A stretch of DNA of 64,000 nt from UBA4717 sp045536775 (GTDB lineage: Bacteria > Bacillota > Clostridia > Oscillospirales > CAG-272): positions 1 to 64,000 of the forward strand of contig JAZSOD010000085.1 in the NCBI GenBank assembly GCA_045536775.1, given 5' to 3'. The notes under the pieces are model-generated. The model saw only the letters and a list, made by a program, of their open reading frames with translations. It was not told the DNA's origin and ran no database searches. Of this stretch, positions 35,548-43,584 are shown one piece after another. The position numbers and the translations under genes were made by a program. Positions within the stretch are counted from its first letter, which is position 1, and each line of letters opens with the position of its first letter.

Positions 35548-35736
35548 CAAACAGAACGTATTAGTCTGAAAAAGATTGGTTGCGATATAGGAACATTTAT
35601 CGCTGCTATCTGTCAAATCGGATTTCATACTTCGCTCAGGTTCTGTGACTATTGTGGTCATTTCTACGAAGCTGAGCGCGTATGCAGAGGTAAAGATTAC
35701 AATGAATTCGAGCCTTGTTATGAGCACAACGTATAA
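35548..35736 (+). other. Cysteine-rich open frame without a normal start, in the nrdR leader
   Basis: A 62-codon frame is open between TAG (35545) and TAA (35734-35736). It has no ATG, GTG or TTG; the only near-start codons are CTG 35566 and two ATT. The second half reads like a metal-binding peptide: FCDYCGHFYEAERVC followed by FEPCYEH, giving four Cys and two His. It could be the end of a decayed gene whose start was lost by frameshift, a small protein with an unusual start, or chance. The nested inverted repeat at 35626-35684 overlaps it. No family is recognised. Confidence 0.35.
35626..35684 (+). repeat. Nested inverted repeat in the nrdR leader
   Basis: CATAC (35626-35630) and CGCTCAG (35633-35639) pair with CTGAGCG (35672-35678) and GTATG (35680-35684), a 12-bp helix with a small internal bulge. 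Inside, GTGAC (35645-35649) can pair with GTCAT (35657-35661). No T tract follows, so it is not a terminator. Confidence 0.55.
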
Positions 35737-35761
35737 GGTTATTATCAAGAGGTGATTAAAA

Positions 35762-36217
35762 ATGAAATGCCCAGCTTGTGGCCATATTGAAAGTAAGGTT
35801 ATTGACTCACGCGCTTCAGACGAGGGAAAGTCCATAAAAAGACGCCGCGAATGTCTTGCCTGTCAGAAACGTTTCAACACTTATGAGGTTGTTGAAAACA
35901 TTCCGCTTATGGTAATAAAGAAAAACGACTCAAGAGAGCCGTTTGACAGAAACAAGGTTATGAACGGTATAATCAGAGCTTGTCAGAAGCGCCCCGTTAG
36001 TATCGAGCAGATTGAAAAGATTGTGAACGATATTGAAAGTGAGCTTCAAAATTCACTAAACAACGAGGTTCCGACAACAAAGATCGGAGAGCTTATAATG
36101 GACAAGCTAAAGGATATTGATGCGGTTTCTTACGTAAGGTTTGCGTCCGTTTACAGAGAATTCAAGGATGTAGAAACCTTTATGCGCGAGATAGAAAACA
36201 TACTCCATAACAAATAA
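35762..36217 (+). CDS. nrdR: Transcriptional repressor NrdR
   Basis: 151 residues. The zinc ribbon has CPACGHIESKVIDSR and RRECLACQKRFNTYE; an ATP-cone domain follows (VIKKNDSREPFDRNKVMNGI and VSYVRFASVYREFKD). NrdR senses ATP/dATP and represses ribonucleotide reductase operons. AGAGGTGA precedes the ATG. No nrd genes are in the window. It ends at a strong bidirectional terminator against infB. Confidence 0.97.
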   Translation: MKCPACGHIESKVIDSRASDEGKSIKRRRECLACQKRFNTYEVVENIPLMVIKKNDSREPFDRNKVMNGIIRACQKRPVSIEQIEKIVNDIESELQNSLNNEVPTTKIGELIMDKLKDIDAVSYVRFASVYREFKDVETFMREIENILHNK

Positions 36218-36248
36218 AAAAATCGGTGCCGATTGGCACCGATTTTTT
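36216..36248. terminator. Bidirectional terminator between nrdR and infB
   Basis: A 14-bp perfect stem AAAAAATCGGTGCC / GGCACCGATTTTTT with loop GATT serves both convergent genes. The infB stop codon starts two bases away. Confidence 0.93.
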
Positions 36249-36249
36249 A

Positions 36250-38787
36250 TTAAGCTTCAACTTCCTGCATTTCGTATGCTTCGAGTATGTCTCCAACTTT
36301 GATATCGTTGAACTTTTCAAGACCGATACCGCATTCGTAGCCCTGTACAACCTCACGGGCATCGTCTTTGAATCTCTTAAGCGAGGATATCTTATCTTCA
36401 AAGATTACTACACTGTCACGGAGAACTCTGATTTGGGATGTTCTTGTAACCTTACCGTCCTGAACGTAAGAACCTGCAATTGTTCCGACGCCGGGTACGT
36501 GAATTGTCTGACGCACCTCTGCCTGACCGAGAATGACCTCCTTGAACTTAGGAGCGAGCATACCCTTCATAGCTGCGGTAACCTCGTCGATACACTCATA
36601 AATGATGCGGTAGGTTCTTATATCAACGCCCTTTTCGGCAGCGGAATCCATTGCAGACTTATCGGGTCTGACGTTAAATCCAACGATAATTGCGTTAGAT
36701 GCATCTGCGAGCATAACGTCGCCTTCGTTAACACCACCGACTGCGCTATGAATAACTTTAACCTTAACCTCTTCATTGGAGAGCTTTTCAAGAGAAGACT
36801 TGACTGCTTCTGCAGAGCCACCAACGTCTGCTTTGATAATGATATTAAGCTCCTTGACGCCATCGGAGATCTGAGCAAAGAGGTCGTCAAGATTTGCTTT
36901 ACTGTTAGCTTTGAAGGCTTCTTCTTTGATCTTGGCCTTTCTCTGCTCTGCAAGCTCTCTTGCCATTCTTTCGTCCTCGACTGCGGCAAACTCATCGCCC
37001 GCTTCAGGAACCTCGGAAAGTCCGATGATCTCAACAGGAACAGAAGGCCCTGCCTTAGTAAGCTTTCTTCCGTTTTCATCCGTCATCGCTCTTACACGTC
37101 CTACGGAAGTGCCGGCAATTACGATATCACCGCTATTAAGAGTACCGTTCTGAACAAGTACAGTTGCAACAGGTCCGCGTCCCTTGTCGAGCTTTGCTTC
37201 GATTATAATACCCTTAGCTCGTCTGTTGGGGTTTGCTTTAAGCTCCTTCATTTCAGCGACGAGAAGAACATTTTCAAGAAGATCCTCAATACCCATCTTA
37301 GTAAGTGCGGATACGGGAACGCAAATTACATCGCCGCCCCATTCCTCGGGAACAAGCTCATATTTTGTAAGCTCCTGCTTAACTGCATCGGGATTAGCTG
37401 TGTGCTTATCCATTTTGTTGATAGCAACGATTATTTCAATACCGGCAGCCTTAGCGTGATTGATAGCTTCGATGGTCTGTGGCATAATTCCGTCATCGGC
37501 CGCAACAACAAGTATTGCGATATCGGTAGCCATAGCACCGCGCGCTCTCATAGCTGTAAACGCCGCATGACCGGGTGTATCGAGAAATGTAATATCTTTA
37601 CCGTTTATATTGACTCTGTAAGCACCTATGTGCTGTGTAATGCCTCCTGCTTCGCCTGTGGTTACGTTAGTGTGACGGATTGCATCAAGAATAGATGTTT
37701 TACCGTGGTCAACATGACCCATAACAACCACTACAGGACTGCGTCCAACAAGATTTTCGGGAGCATCCTCTGCTTCGTCGAAAAGTCTTTCCTCAATAGT
37801 GACTACAATTTCCTTTTCAACCTTTGCACCAAGCTCGTCGGCTACAAGGTACGCGGTTTCATAATCAACGGTCATATTAACGTTAGCCATAACGCCAAGC
37901 ATCATAAGTCTCTTTACAACCTCTGCTGCAGTAACCTTAAGACGTGATGCAAGCTCGGTAACGGTTATTTCGTCCGGAATCTTTACGGTAAGCTGCTGTT
38001 TTTTAGCTTTTTCAAAATTAAGCTTTTTGAGCTTTTCCATCGCAAGACGCTCTTTTTCTTTATCCTTATCTCTGGAATAGCTGTCCTTGCCCTTGCTCTT
38101 GAGTTTCTGCTTTTCAGGGTCAAAATTTTTCTTGCTTCCGTCAACAAAGGTTTCGAGGCGTTCATCATATTTGGAGAGGTCAACGGACGATGTGCGAGTA
38201 TCAACTATTCTCTTTCCTTCAGTCTTCTTTGAGTCATCGGTGATACTTACGCTTCTGTCGATCTTTGCCGTGCTCTTGAAAACGGGCTTATCGTTCTGAC
38301 GTCTGTCCGATTTCTGTTCGGGCTTCTTATCACCCTTGTTTATCTGAGCAGCCTTATTAGCGGATTCCTGACGGAATCGTTCAAACTTTTCGATCTTGGA
38401 CATCGGAGCTTCCTTGGAATGAGTAGTTGGCTTCTGAGGCTTTGCAGAAGACTCCTTATTCTCTTTCTTAGGCTCATCCGTCTTCTTTTCCACCTGTACT
38501 GCAGGTGCATCGATCTTTTCTTCAGTCTTCGGCTTTTCTACCTTAACAGGTTCGGGGCGATCAACTATGACGTTACCGTTCATATAGTCATCAATGTTTT
38601 CAACCTGGTGAGCTGCAGTGATTACATTCATAACGAGATTAAACTCCTGCTCGTTAAGACTGCCGGACTGTGTTTTTCCTGTAATACCAACACTTGATAT
38701 GAAGTCGAGAAGCTCCTTGTTTTTAATTTCAAGCTCTTTGGCAAGTACACTTATTTTGTATTTAACTTCTGTTATTGGCATATCCAT
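36250..38787 (-). CDS. infB: Translation initiation factor IF-2
   Basis: 845 residues from ATG 38787, which overlaps the ylxQ stop by one base and has GAGG upstream; a TTG one codon earlier is not needed. The N-terminal IF2-N domain begins YKISVLAKELEIKNKELLDF, then a Lys/Glu-rich linker, a second IF2-N domain (about 255-305), the G domain with GHVDHGKTSILDAIRHTNV, DTPGHAAFTAMRARGA and NKMDK, and C-terminal domains. IF-2 places fMet-tRNA on the ribosome. It is last in rimP-nusA-ylxR-ylxQ-infB; rbfA and truB, which follow in Bacillus, are absent here. Confidence 0.98.
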   Translation of the reverse strand: MDMPITEVKYKISVLAKELEIKNKELLDFISSVGITGKTQSGSLNEQEFNLVMNVITAAHQVENIDDYMNGNVIVDRPEPVKVEKPKTEEKIDAPAVQVEKKTDEPKKENKESSAKPQKPTTHSKEAPMSKIEKFERFRQESANKAAQINKGDKKPEQKSDRRQNDKPVFKSTAKIDRSVSITDDSKKTEGKRIVDTRTSSVDLSKYDERLETFVDGSKKNFDPEKQKLKSKGKDSYSRDKDKEKERLAMEKLKKLNFEKAKKQQLTVKIPDEITVTELASRLKVTAAEVVKRLMMLGVMANVNMTVDYETAYLVADELGAKVEKEIVVTIEERLFDEAEDAPENLVGRSPVVVVMGHVDHGKTSILDAIRHTNVTTGEAGGITQHIGAYRVNINGKDITFLDTPGHAAFTAMRARGAMATDIAILVVAADDGIMPQTIEAINHAKAAGIEIIVAINKMDKHTANPDAVKQELTKYELVPEEWGGDVICVPVSALTKMGIEDLLENVLLVAEMKELKANPNRRAKGIIIEAKLDKGRGPVATVLVQNGTLNSGDIVIAGTSVGRVRAMTDENGRKLTKAGPSVPVEIIGLSEVPEAGDEFAAVEDERMARELAEQRKAKIKEEAFKANSKANLDDLFAQISDGVKELNIIIKADVGGSAEAVKSSLEKLSNEEVKVKVIHSAVGGVNEGDVMLADASNAIIVGFNVRPDKSAMDSAAEKGVDIRTYRIIYECIDEVTAAMKGMLAPKFKEVILGQAEVRQTIHVPGVGTIAGSYVQDGKVTRTSQIRVLRDSVVIFEDKISSLKRFKDDAREVVQGYECGIGLEKFNDIKVGDILEAYEMQEVEA

Positions 38788-39152
38788 CAAACCTCACTTT
38801 CGCTGTATGTCTCTGAAAACGCCGTTATTACGGCGTCATCGGTAATTGTACGCTGTACCAAATTCATAAAATTTTCATCAATGATGCCAAGCGTCATTAT
38901 AGGACGTTTCTTGCCAACAGACGAGGCAAGCCTTTGAGCGTCTATATCAAGCTCATAAACTGAAATTCCGTTTTCGGCACAACTTCTTTTTACTTTTTTT
39001 AGTGTGTTTTGTGATGCTTCTTTTGAAAGAATAACGAGATATAATCCACCGCTATCGGCAGCCTCCATAGTCAATTCGGTGCCGAAGGTCAGCTTTTTCG
39101 CTCTTGCCGCAAGACCGAGCGAGCTGAGCAAACGGGAATACTTATCATTCAT
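38787..39152 (-). CDS. ylxQ: L7Ae/L30e-family ribosomal-type protein YlxQ
   Basis: 121 residues from ATG 39152; a GTG at 39164 would add four residues but is less well placed because it falls directly on GAGAGG. The family signature is LLSSLGLAARAKKLTFGTELT, and the fold binds kink-turn RNA. In the nusA-infB operon it is a conserved accessory of unknown ribosomal role. The 5' end overlaps ylxR by 8 bases and the 3' end overlaps infB by one. Confidence 0.88.
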   Translation of the reverse strand: MNDKYSRLLSSLGLAARAKKLTFGTELTMEAADSGGLYLVILSKEASQNTLKKVKRSCAENGISVYELDIDAQRLASSVGKKRPIMTLGIIDENFMNLVQRTITDDAVITAFSETYSESEV

Positions 39153-39444
39153 CAGACGGTTCACCTCTCTTGATGATATCGGCGAGCTCGTCTATGATCA
39201 CTTCGGGAATCGTTATGCTGAGATTAGTCTCAAGACGTTTGGTTTTAACCGCTTTCTTAAAGCAAGAAGGCTCGGGGCAAATATAAACTCCTCTGCCCGA
39301 TTTCTTGCCCTTAAAATCAATAGCAACCGTTCCGTCCGGACATCTGACTACTCGGATGAGATCATTTTTGGCTTTTCCGACACCGCATCCGACACAGTGT
39401 CTTTCGGGAACCTTTTTTACAGGTTTATTCTGCATAAGATGCAC
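39145..39444 (-). CDS. ylxR: YlxR-family nucleic-acid-binding protein (RnpM-like)
   Basis: 99 residues. The family block PERHCVGCGVGKAKNDLIRVV and the GRGVYICP segment with Cys are visible. Start is GTG with AAGGAG four bases upstream; an ATG three codons later is possible. YlxR of Bacillus is reported to modulate RNase P. It lies between nusA (22 bp) and ylxQ (overlapping). Confidence 0.88.
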   Translation of the reverse strand: MHLMQNKPVKKVPERHCVGCGVGKAKNDLIRVVRCPDGTVAIDFKGKKSGRGVYICPEPSCFKKAVKTKRLETNLSITIPEVIIDELADIIKRGEPSDE

Positions 39445-39466
39445 GTTACTCCTTCAAATGTTATCT

Positions 39467-40534
39467 TTAAGCTTCTTCGGATACGTAAGGTACTACGCCG
39501 TCGGCGTTAGTCTTGATATCAATTTTGAATCCCGTAAGTCTTGCCGCAAGTCTGGCATTGAGTCCCTCTTTTCCTATAGCAAGGGAAAGCTGATCTTCAT
39601 CAACTACTGCTCTGCAGGACTTCTCGCCATCGATAATTACCTGCTTAACCGTAGCAGGAGCGAGAGCCTTTGAAATATATTCTGCGGGATCCTCGCTATA
39701 CTTGATAATGTCTATCTTTTCGCCCATAAGCTCATCGGTAATGCTGTTGATTCTCATTCTTCTGTTACCGATACAAGCTCCGATCGGATCTACGTTCTCG
39801 TCTCTCGACATAACGGCTATTTTGGTTCTTACTCCCGCCTCACGGGATACACCGCATATGACAACGGTGCCGTTCTGAATCTCGGGAACTTCAAGCTCAA
39901 AAAGTCTTTTAACAAGACCGATATGTGTTCTGGATATTGTAACGAGAGGACCGCGAGCTGCGTTTTCTTTCTTTACTTCCATAATGAAGACCTTTACCTT
40001 ATCACCAACGGCAAACGTCTCTCCGGGAATCTGCTCACTCTTTCTGAGTGTTACGCGGCTTGTTCCGGTGTCAACGATAACATCGCCCGTTTCGAGGTCG
40101 ATCTTATCTACCGTTGCAGTAACGATCTCTTCTTTCTTTTCTTCATATTCACGAAGCATCATCGAGCGCTCCGCCTCACGTATACCTTGGATAAGCACTG
40201 ACTTAGCCGCCATAGCAGAAAGTCTTCTGAGGCTCTTGGGCTTCATTTCGGTCTGAACAACCCCACCGAGCTTATGTCTCTTACTGAGCGACTTAGCATC
40301 GTCAAGTGAGATCTCGGCGTATTCGTTAGTTACCTCTTCGACAACGGTTCTAAGCTGATAAACCTTTATATCTTCCTTTTCGGGATCGATAATAACCTTA
40401 ACAACCGCCTGACCGTTAAATTCATGCTTATAAGCATTTTCAAGAGCTGCCTGCATTCTCTCTATGATGTACTCCTTAGGAATACCTTTTTCCTGCTCAA
40501 ACAGTTCGAGTGCCGCAAAAAATTCTTTGTTCAT
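39467..40534 (-). CDS. nusA: Transcription termination/antitermination protein NusA
   Basis: 355 residues, the short Gram-positive form without the C-terminal acidic repeats. N-terminal RNA-polymerase-binding domain (FFAALELFEQEKGIPKEYIIERM), an S1 domain at about 135-200, and two KH domains (with ISRTHIGLVKRLFELEVPEI and GNRRMRINSITDEL, then SLAIGKEGLNARLAARLTG). NusA stimulates pausing and many weak terminators. It lies 16 bp after rimP. A hairpin in the leader of the operon (41063-41084) may be its own target. Confidence 0.97.
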   Translation of the reverse strand: MNKEFFAALELFEQEKGIPKEYIIERMQAALENAYKHEFNGQAVVKVIIDPEKEDIKVYQLRTVVEEVTNEYAEISLDDAKSLSKRHKLGGVVQTEMKPKSLRRLSAMAAKSVLIQGIREAERSMMLREYEEKKEEIVTATVDKIDLETGDVIVDTGTSRVTLRKSEQIPGETFAVGDKVKVFIMEVKKENAARGPLVTISRTHIGLVKRLFELEVPEIQNGTVVICGVSREAGVRTKIAVMSRDENVDPIGACIGNRRMRINSITDELMGEKIDIIKYSEDPAEYISKALAPATVKQVIIDGEKSCRAVVDEDQLSLAIGKEGLNARLAARLTGFKIDIKTNADGVVPYVSEEA

Positions 40535-40550
40535 TTTCGCATTCCTTCCT

Positions 40551-41033
40551 TTAATCCTTTATATCGTCAAAATTAAAAACAGTATTGATTTTGGACACCT
40601 TATCACGAGGCAAGACAATCTCTCCGGTTGGATCGTTTAACTTGATTTCGGCGTCGTTGTAGCCTAAAAGTGCACCTATATATGATTTAGACCCGTTTAT
40701 CGGAGCGTAAAGCTTAGCTTCGACCTCGGCACCTATAAATTCATCAAGATGCCAGTCATACTTTAATTCTCTTTCGATCCCCGGTGATGAGACTTCGAGG
40801 TGATAGGAATCTTCTATCGGGTCCGCCTCGTCGAGAATCGGATCAATAGCGCGATGCACCGTCTCGCAATCGTCAATGGTGATTCCCTCTTCCCTGTCGA
40901 TAGTGATTCTGAGATAATACTCAGACCCCTCTTTTACGTACTCAACGTCCCAAAGATCATAATCAAGCGCTGATACTGTTGGTCCGATAAGGTCTGCAAC
41001 CGCAGACGCAATATTCTTAGAAGCTTTTTTCAT
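40551..41033 (-). CDS. rimP: Ribosome maturation factor RimP
   Basis: 160 residues from ATG 41033, with AGAGG at 5 bases; the longer frame from 41081 runs through the leader hairpin and is not used. The SM-like fold has YYLRITIDREEGITIDDCE, the SSPGIERELK loop and a C-terminal DKVSKINTVFNF. RimP acts in 30S assembly. First gene of the rimP-nusA-ylxR-ylxQ-infB operon. Confidence 0.95.
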   Translation of the reverse strand: MKKASKNIASAVADLIGPTVSALDYDLWDVEYVKEGSEYYLRITIDREEGITIDDCETVHRAIDPILDEADPIEDSYHLEVSSPGIERELKYDWHLDEFIGAEVEAKLYAPINGSKSYIGALLGYNDAEIKLNDPTGEIVLPRDKVSKINTVFNFDDIKD

Positions 41034-41062
41034 AAATCCTCTTTCCGAAAAGGCAAAAAGTA

Positions 41063-41084
41063 AGAGTGGTCTTTCAACCACTCT
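41063..41084 (-). terminator. Attenuator-like hairpin in the rimP-nusA-infB leader
   Basis: On the minus strand AGAGTGGT (41084-41077) and ACCACTCT (41070-41063) form a perfect 8-bp stem with a 6-base loop, followed by TACTTTTTGCCTTTT. The T tract is interrupted, typical of weak or NusA-dependent terminators. It lies between the operon promoter (41109-41137) and the rimP start, so it can stop the leader transcript. It could also end read-through from the region upstream of the operon. Confidence 0.7.
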
Positions 41085-41108
41085 CCTTATCTATTTACTT
41101 ACGTTAAC

Positions 41109-41137
41109 AGTATATCACTATTTAGTCAAAAAATCAA
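41109..41137 (-). promoter_or_regulatory. Promoter of the rimP-nusA-infB operon
   Basis: On the minus strand TTGATT (41137-41132) and TATACT (41114-41109) are 17 bp apart. The expected transcript start is near 41102, leaving a leader of about 68 bases before the rimP ATG. Confidence 0.78.
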
Positions 41138-41142
41138 GCCTT

Positions 41143-43584
41143 TTACTTAATTTTTTTACTTTTTGAATCGATTTTTTCATTAAAATCATTTTTTTGTGCG
41201 TAAGAATAATAAAACTCTCCCTCGGGTCTTATTTTCCACACCTTTTCGGCATAAGTTACTACCGATCTGTCAGAGGAAAAAACGCCGGATGAGGCAAGAT
41301 TATAAAGCCCCTTCACGCCCGTTCGTTCTCTGTCTGTAAAATCGTTTATAGCTCTCAATCGAGTTTTGTGATAAGGATGAAAATCCTTAAGAACAAAATA
41401 TCTGTCTGGCTGGTTTGAATTCAACAACGAATCATACAGATCGGCAAATGAATTCTCTGTACCGAGTGAATTAATAACAAAATCAAGAAGCCTTTTTATC
41501 TTAGGATTTTTCTCATAAATCCCGAGAGGATCGTATGATGGGCGAAGCTTATCAAGCTCCTCTACCGTCGCTCCGAAAATATAGTTATTTTCCCTACCCG
41601 CTTCATTTACAATTTCTACGTTAGCTCCGTCGAGCGTACCGAGAGTAAGCGCCCCGTTCAACATCATTTTCATATTACCAGTCCCGCTTGCTTCGCATCC
41701 CGCGGTCGATATCTGCTCGGATATATCTGCAGCCGCAACAAGCATTTCTGCATAAGAAACGTTATAACCGGTAATAAAGTGAAGATTCAGGTGTTTTTTC
41801 ACTACGTCATCTGATGATATAAGTCTCTCTATAGAGCAAATCAGCTTGATTATGTCTTTGGCTATCTTATAGCCGGGTGCCGCCTTTCCCCCGATAAGAA
41901 CCGTAACAGGCACGTCGGGCTTCAGAGTGCCGTCCTTAATGTCAAAATACATCTGAAGAACCGAAAGTCCATTCATCAGTTGTCTTTTATATTCGTGTAT
42001 TCGTTTTATTTGTATATCAAACACGGAATCCGGATCTATGCTTACTCCCTCTCGGTCACAAACGTAATCGGAAAGCACTCTTCGTCTGAAGCTTTTGATC
42101 CTATTGAATTCCGAAACAACTTCAGCATCAGTAACCTTCTTTTTTATTGACTCAAGCTTTGTAAGATCATATAGCCAACCATCACCTTCTGTAAGCTTAG
42201 AAACGAAATGAGACATTTCCGGATTTGCTACTCCAAGCCAACGTCGTTGTGTGATTCCGTTAGTAACATTAATGATTTTTCCGGGATAAAGCTTGTTCCA
42301 ATTCCCGAAAAGCTCGGCTTTAATAATGTCGGTATGAAGCTTAGCGACGCCGTTTACGCATACGCACATATACATAGCAATATTTGCCATATGAATTTTT
42401 CCGTTTGAAATTATGTGCATTTTTTGAGTTTGATCATCTGACAACTCAGTCTCGGCGAGATCGGATTTGAGCATATCATCAAGCTTGGCTACGTAAACGT
42501 ATACTTTCCCAAGAATCGACTTGAACAGCTTTTCATCCCAATTTTCAAGCGCCTCTGCCATTATTGTATGATTAGTGTAAGCAAACACTTTTTTAGCTAT
42601 TTTGAATGCTGAGCCAAAATCAATTCCTTCTTCTTCGCAAAGGGTATAAAGTAGCGCGGGAATTGCTATGACGGGGTGAGTATCGTTTAACTGAAATACG
42701 TTTTCGTCTGAAAATTTTGAAAAATCTTCACCGTGTATCTTTTTATATGCTTTAATTACGTCTTTGATAGAAGCGTAAGCAAAAAAATACTCCTGTCTGA
42801 GTCTTAATTTTTTACCATCGTCTTTATCGTCTGCAGGATAAAGCACTCTCGATATATTTTCCGCCTCGTTTTTTACTTTGAGTGCATCGTTGTATTTTTG
42901 CTCGTTGAACAACTTAAAATTAAAAGGAGAAACAGGAGTTGACTCCCACAAACGTACTGTTGTTGCAAAATTATTCTTATAACCGTAAACGGGAACGTCG
43001 TACGGAACGGCAATTACTTTCATATCATCAAATTCAACAGTTACAGATTCGTCGTCTCTTTTGATCGACCAAGCATCACCGTAAGCAGTCCAGTCATCAG
43101 GATATTCGGTTTGTTCACCATTTTCGATACCCTGCTTAAATATACCGTACTTGTATCTGATTCCGTACCCCATAACGGGCAAGGCAAGAGTGGCGGCCGA
43201 ATCCATAAAGCACGCCGCCAGTCTTCCGAGACCACCATTACCAAGCCCCGCGTCCTCAACCTTTTTAAGTTTTCCGAATTCACCACCAAGCTTGCTTATC
43301 GATTCCTTTGCTTTATCGTAGAGTCCGAGTGAAATTAGGTTATTTATAATTGCGCGACCCATAAGGAATTCAGCAGAAAGATAATACGCCCTTTTCTTTG
43401 AATTGCTCGGTACTTGTGAGCTTTTTCTGTTTCCGGCAAAGTAATCTGTTATCATTTCTCCGATTACCAAGTTCATCTCATTGAACGTAGCTTCGTTAGG
43501 GGGCTTCAAAAACCTGTTTTCTATAGTTTTCTCATATCTTTCCCAAAACGATGAGTTCAAACCTTCTTTATATTCCTCGATCAT
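41143..43584 (-). CDS. glgP: Glycogen/maltodextrin phosphorylase
   Basis: 813 residues. The enzyme cuts glucose-1-phosphate from alpha-1,4-glucans. N-terminal YYLSAEFLMGRAIINNLISLG, GLGNGGLGRLAACFMDS, NGITQRRWL, and the PLP site EASGTGNMKMMLNGALTLGT with the cofactor Lys are visible. It is the last gene of the malEFG-msmK-malQ-glgP run and overlaps malQ by 17 bases, so it most probably works on imported maltodextrins. AGGAGG lies before the ATG. Confidence 0.96.
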   Translation of the reverse strand: MIEEYKEGLNSSFWERYEKTIENRFLKPPNEATFNEMNLVIGEMITDYFAGNRKSSQVPSNSKKRAYYLSAEFLMGRAIINNLISLGLYDKAKESISKLGGEFGKLKKVEDAGLGNGGLGRLAACFMDSAATLALPVMGYGIRYKYGIFKQGIENGEQTEYPDDWTAYGDAWSIKRDDESVTVEFDDMKVIAVPYDVPVYGYKNNFATTVRLWESTPVSPFNFKLFNEQKYNDALKVKNEAENISRVLYPADDKDDGKKLRLRQEYFFAYASIKDVIKAYKKIHGEDFSKFSDENVFQLNDTHPVIAIPALLYTLCEEEGIDFGSAFKIAKKVFAYTNHTIMAEALENWDEKLFKSILGKVYVYVAKLDDMLKSDLAETELSDDQTQKMHIISNGKIHMANIAMYMCVCVNGVAKLHTDIIKAELFGNWNKLYPGKIINVTNGITQRRWLGVANPEMSHFVSKLTEGDGWLYDLTKLESIKKKVTDAEVVSEFNRIKSFRRRVLSDYVCDREGVSIDPDSVFDIQIKRIHEYKRQLMNGLSVLQMYFDIKDGTLKPDVPVTVLIGGKAAPGYKIAKDIIKLICSIERLISSDDVVKKHLNLHFITGYNVSYAEMLVAAADISEQISTAGCEASGTGNMKMMLNGALTLGTLDGANVEIVNEAGRENNYIFGATVEELDKLRPSYDPLGIYEKNPKIKRLLDFVINSLGTENSFADLYDSLLNSNQPDRYFVLKDFHPYHKTRLRAINDFTDRERTGVKGLYNLASSGVFSSDRSVVTYAEKVWKIRPEGEFYYSYAQKNDFNEKIDSKSKKIK

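Noticed and set aside
36226..37947. A 573-codon open frame on the + strand opposite infB
   Set aside because: It is antisense to a strong IF-2 gene, its residue make-up (many Cys, Asn, Ser, no domain pattern) is that of a mirrored high-quality gene, and it has no ribosome site. It also crosses the nrdR-infB terminator.
41034..41081. Longer rimP start at 41081
   Set aside because: It would translate the leader hairpin, and the ATG at 41033 has AGAGG at ideal distance and gives the family length.
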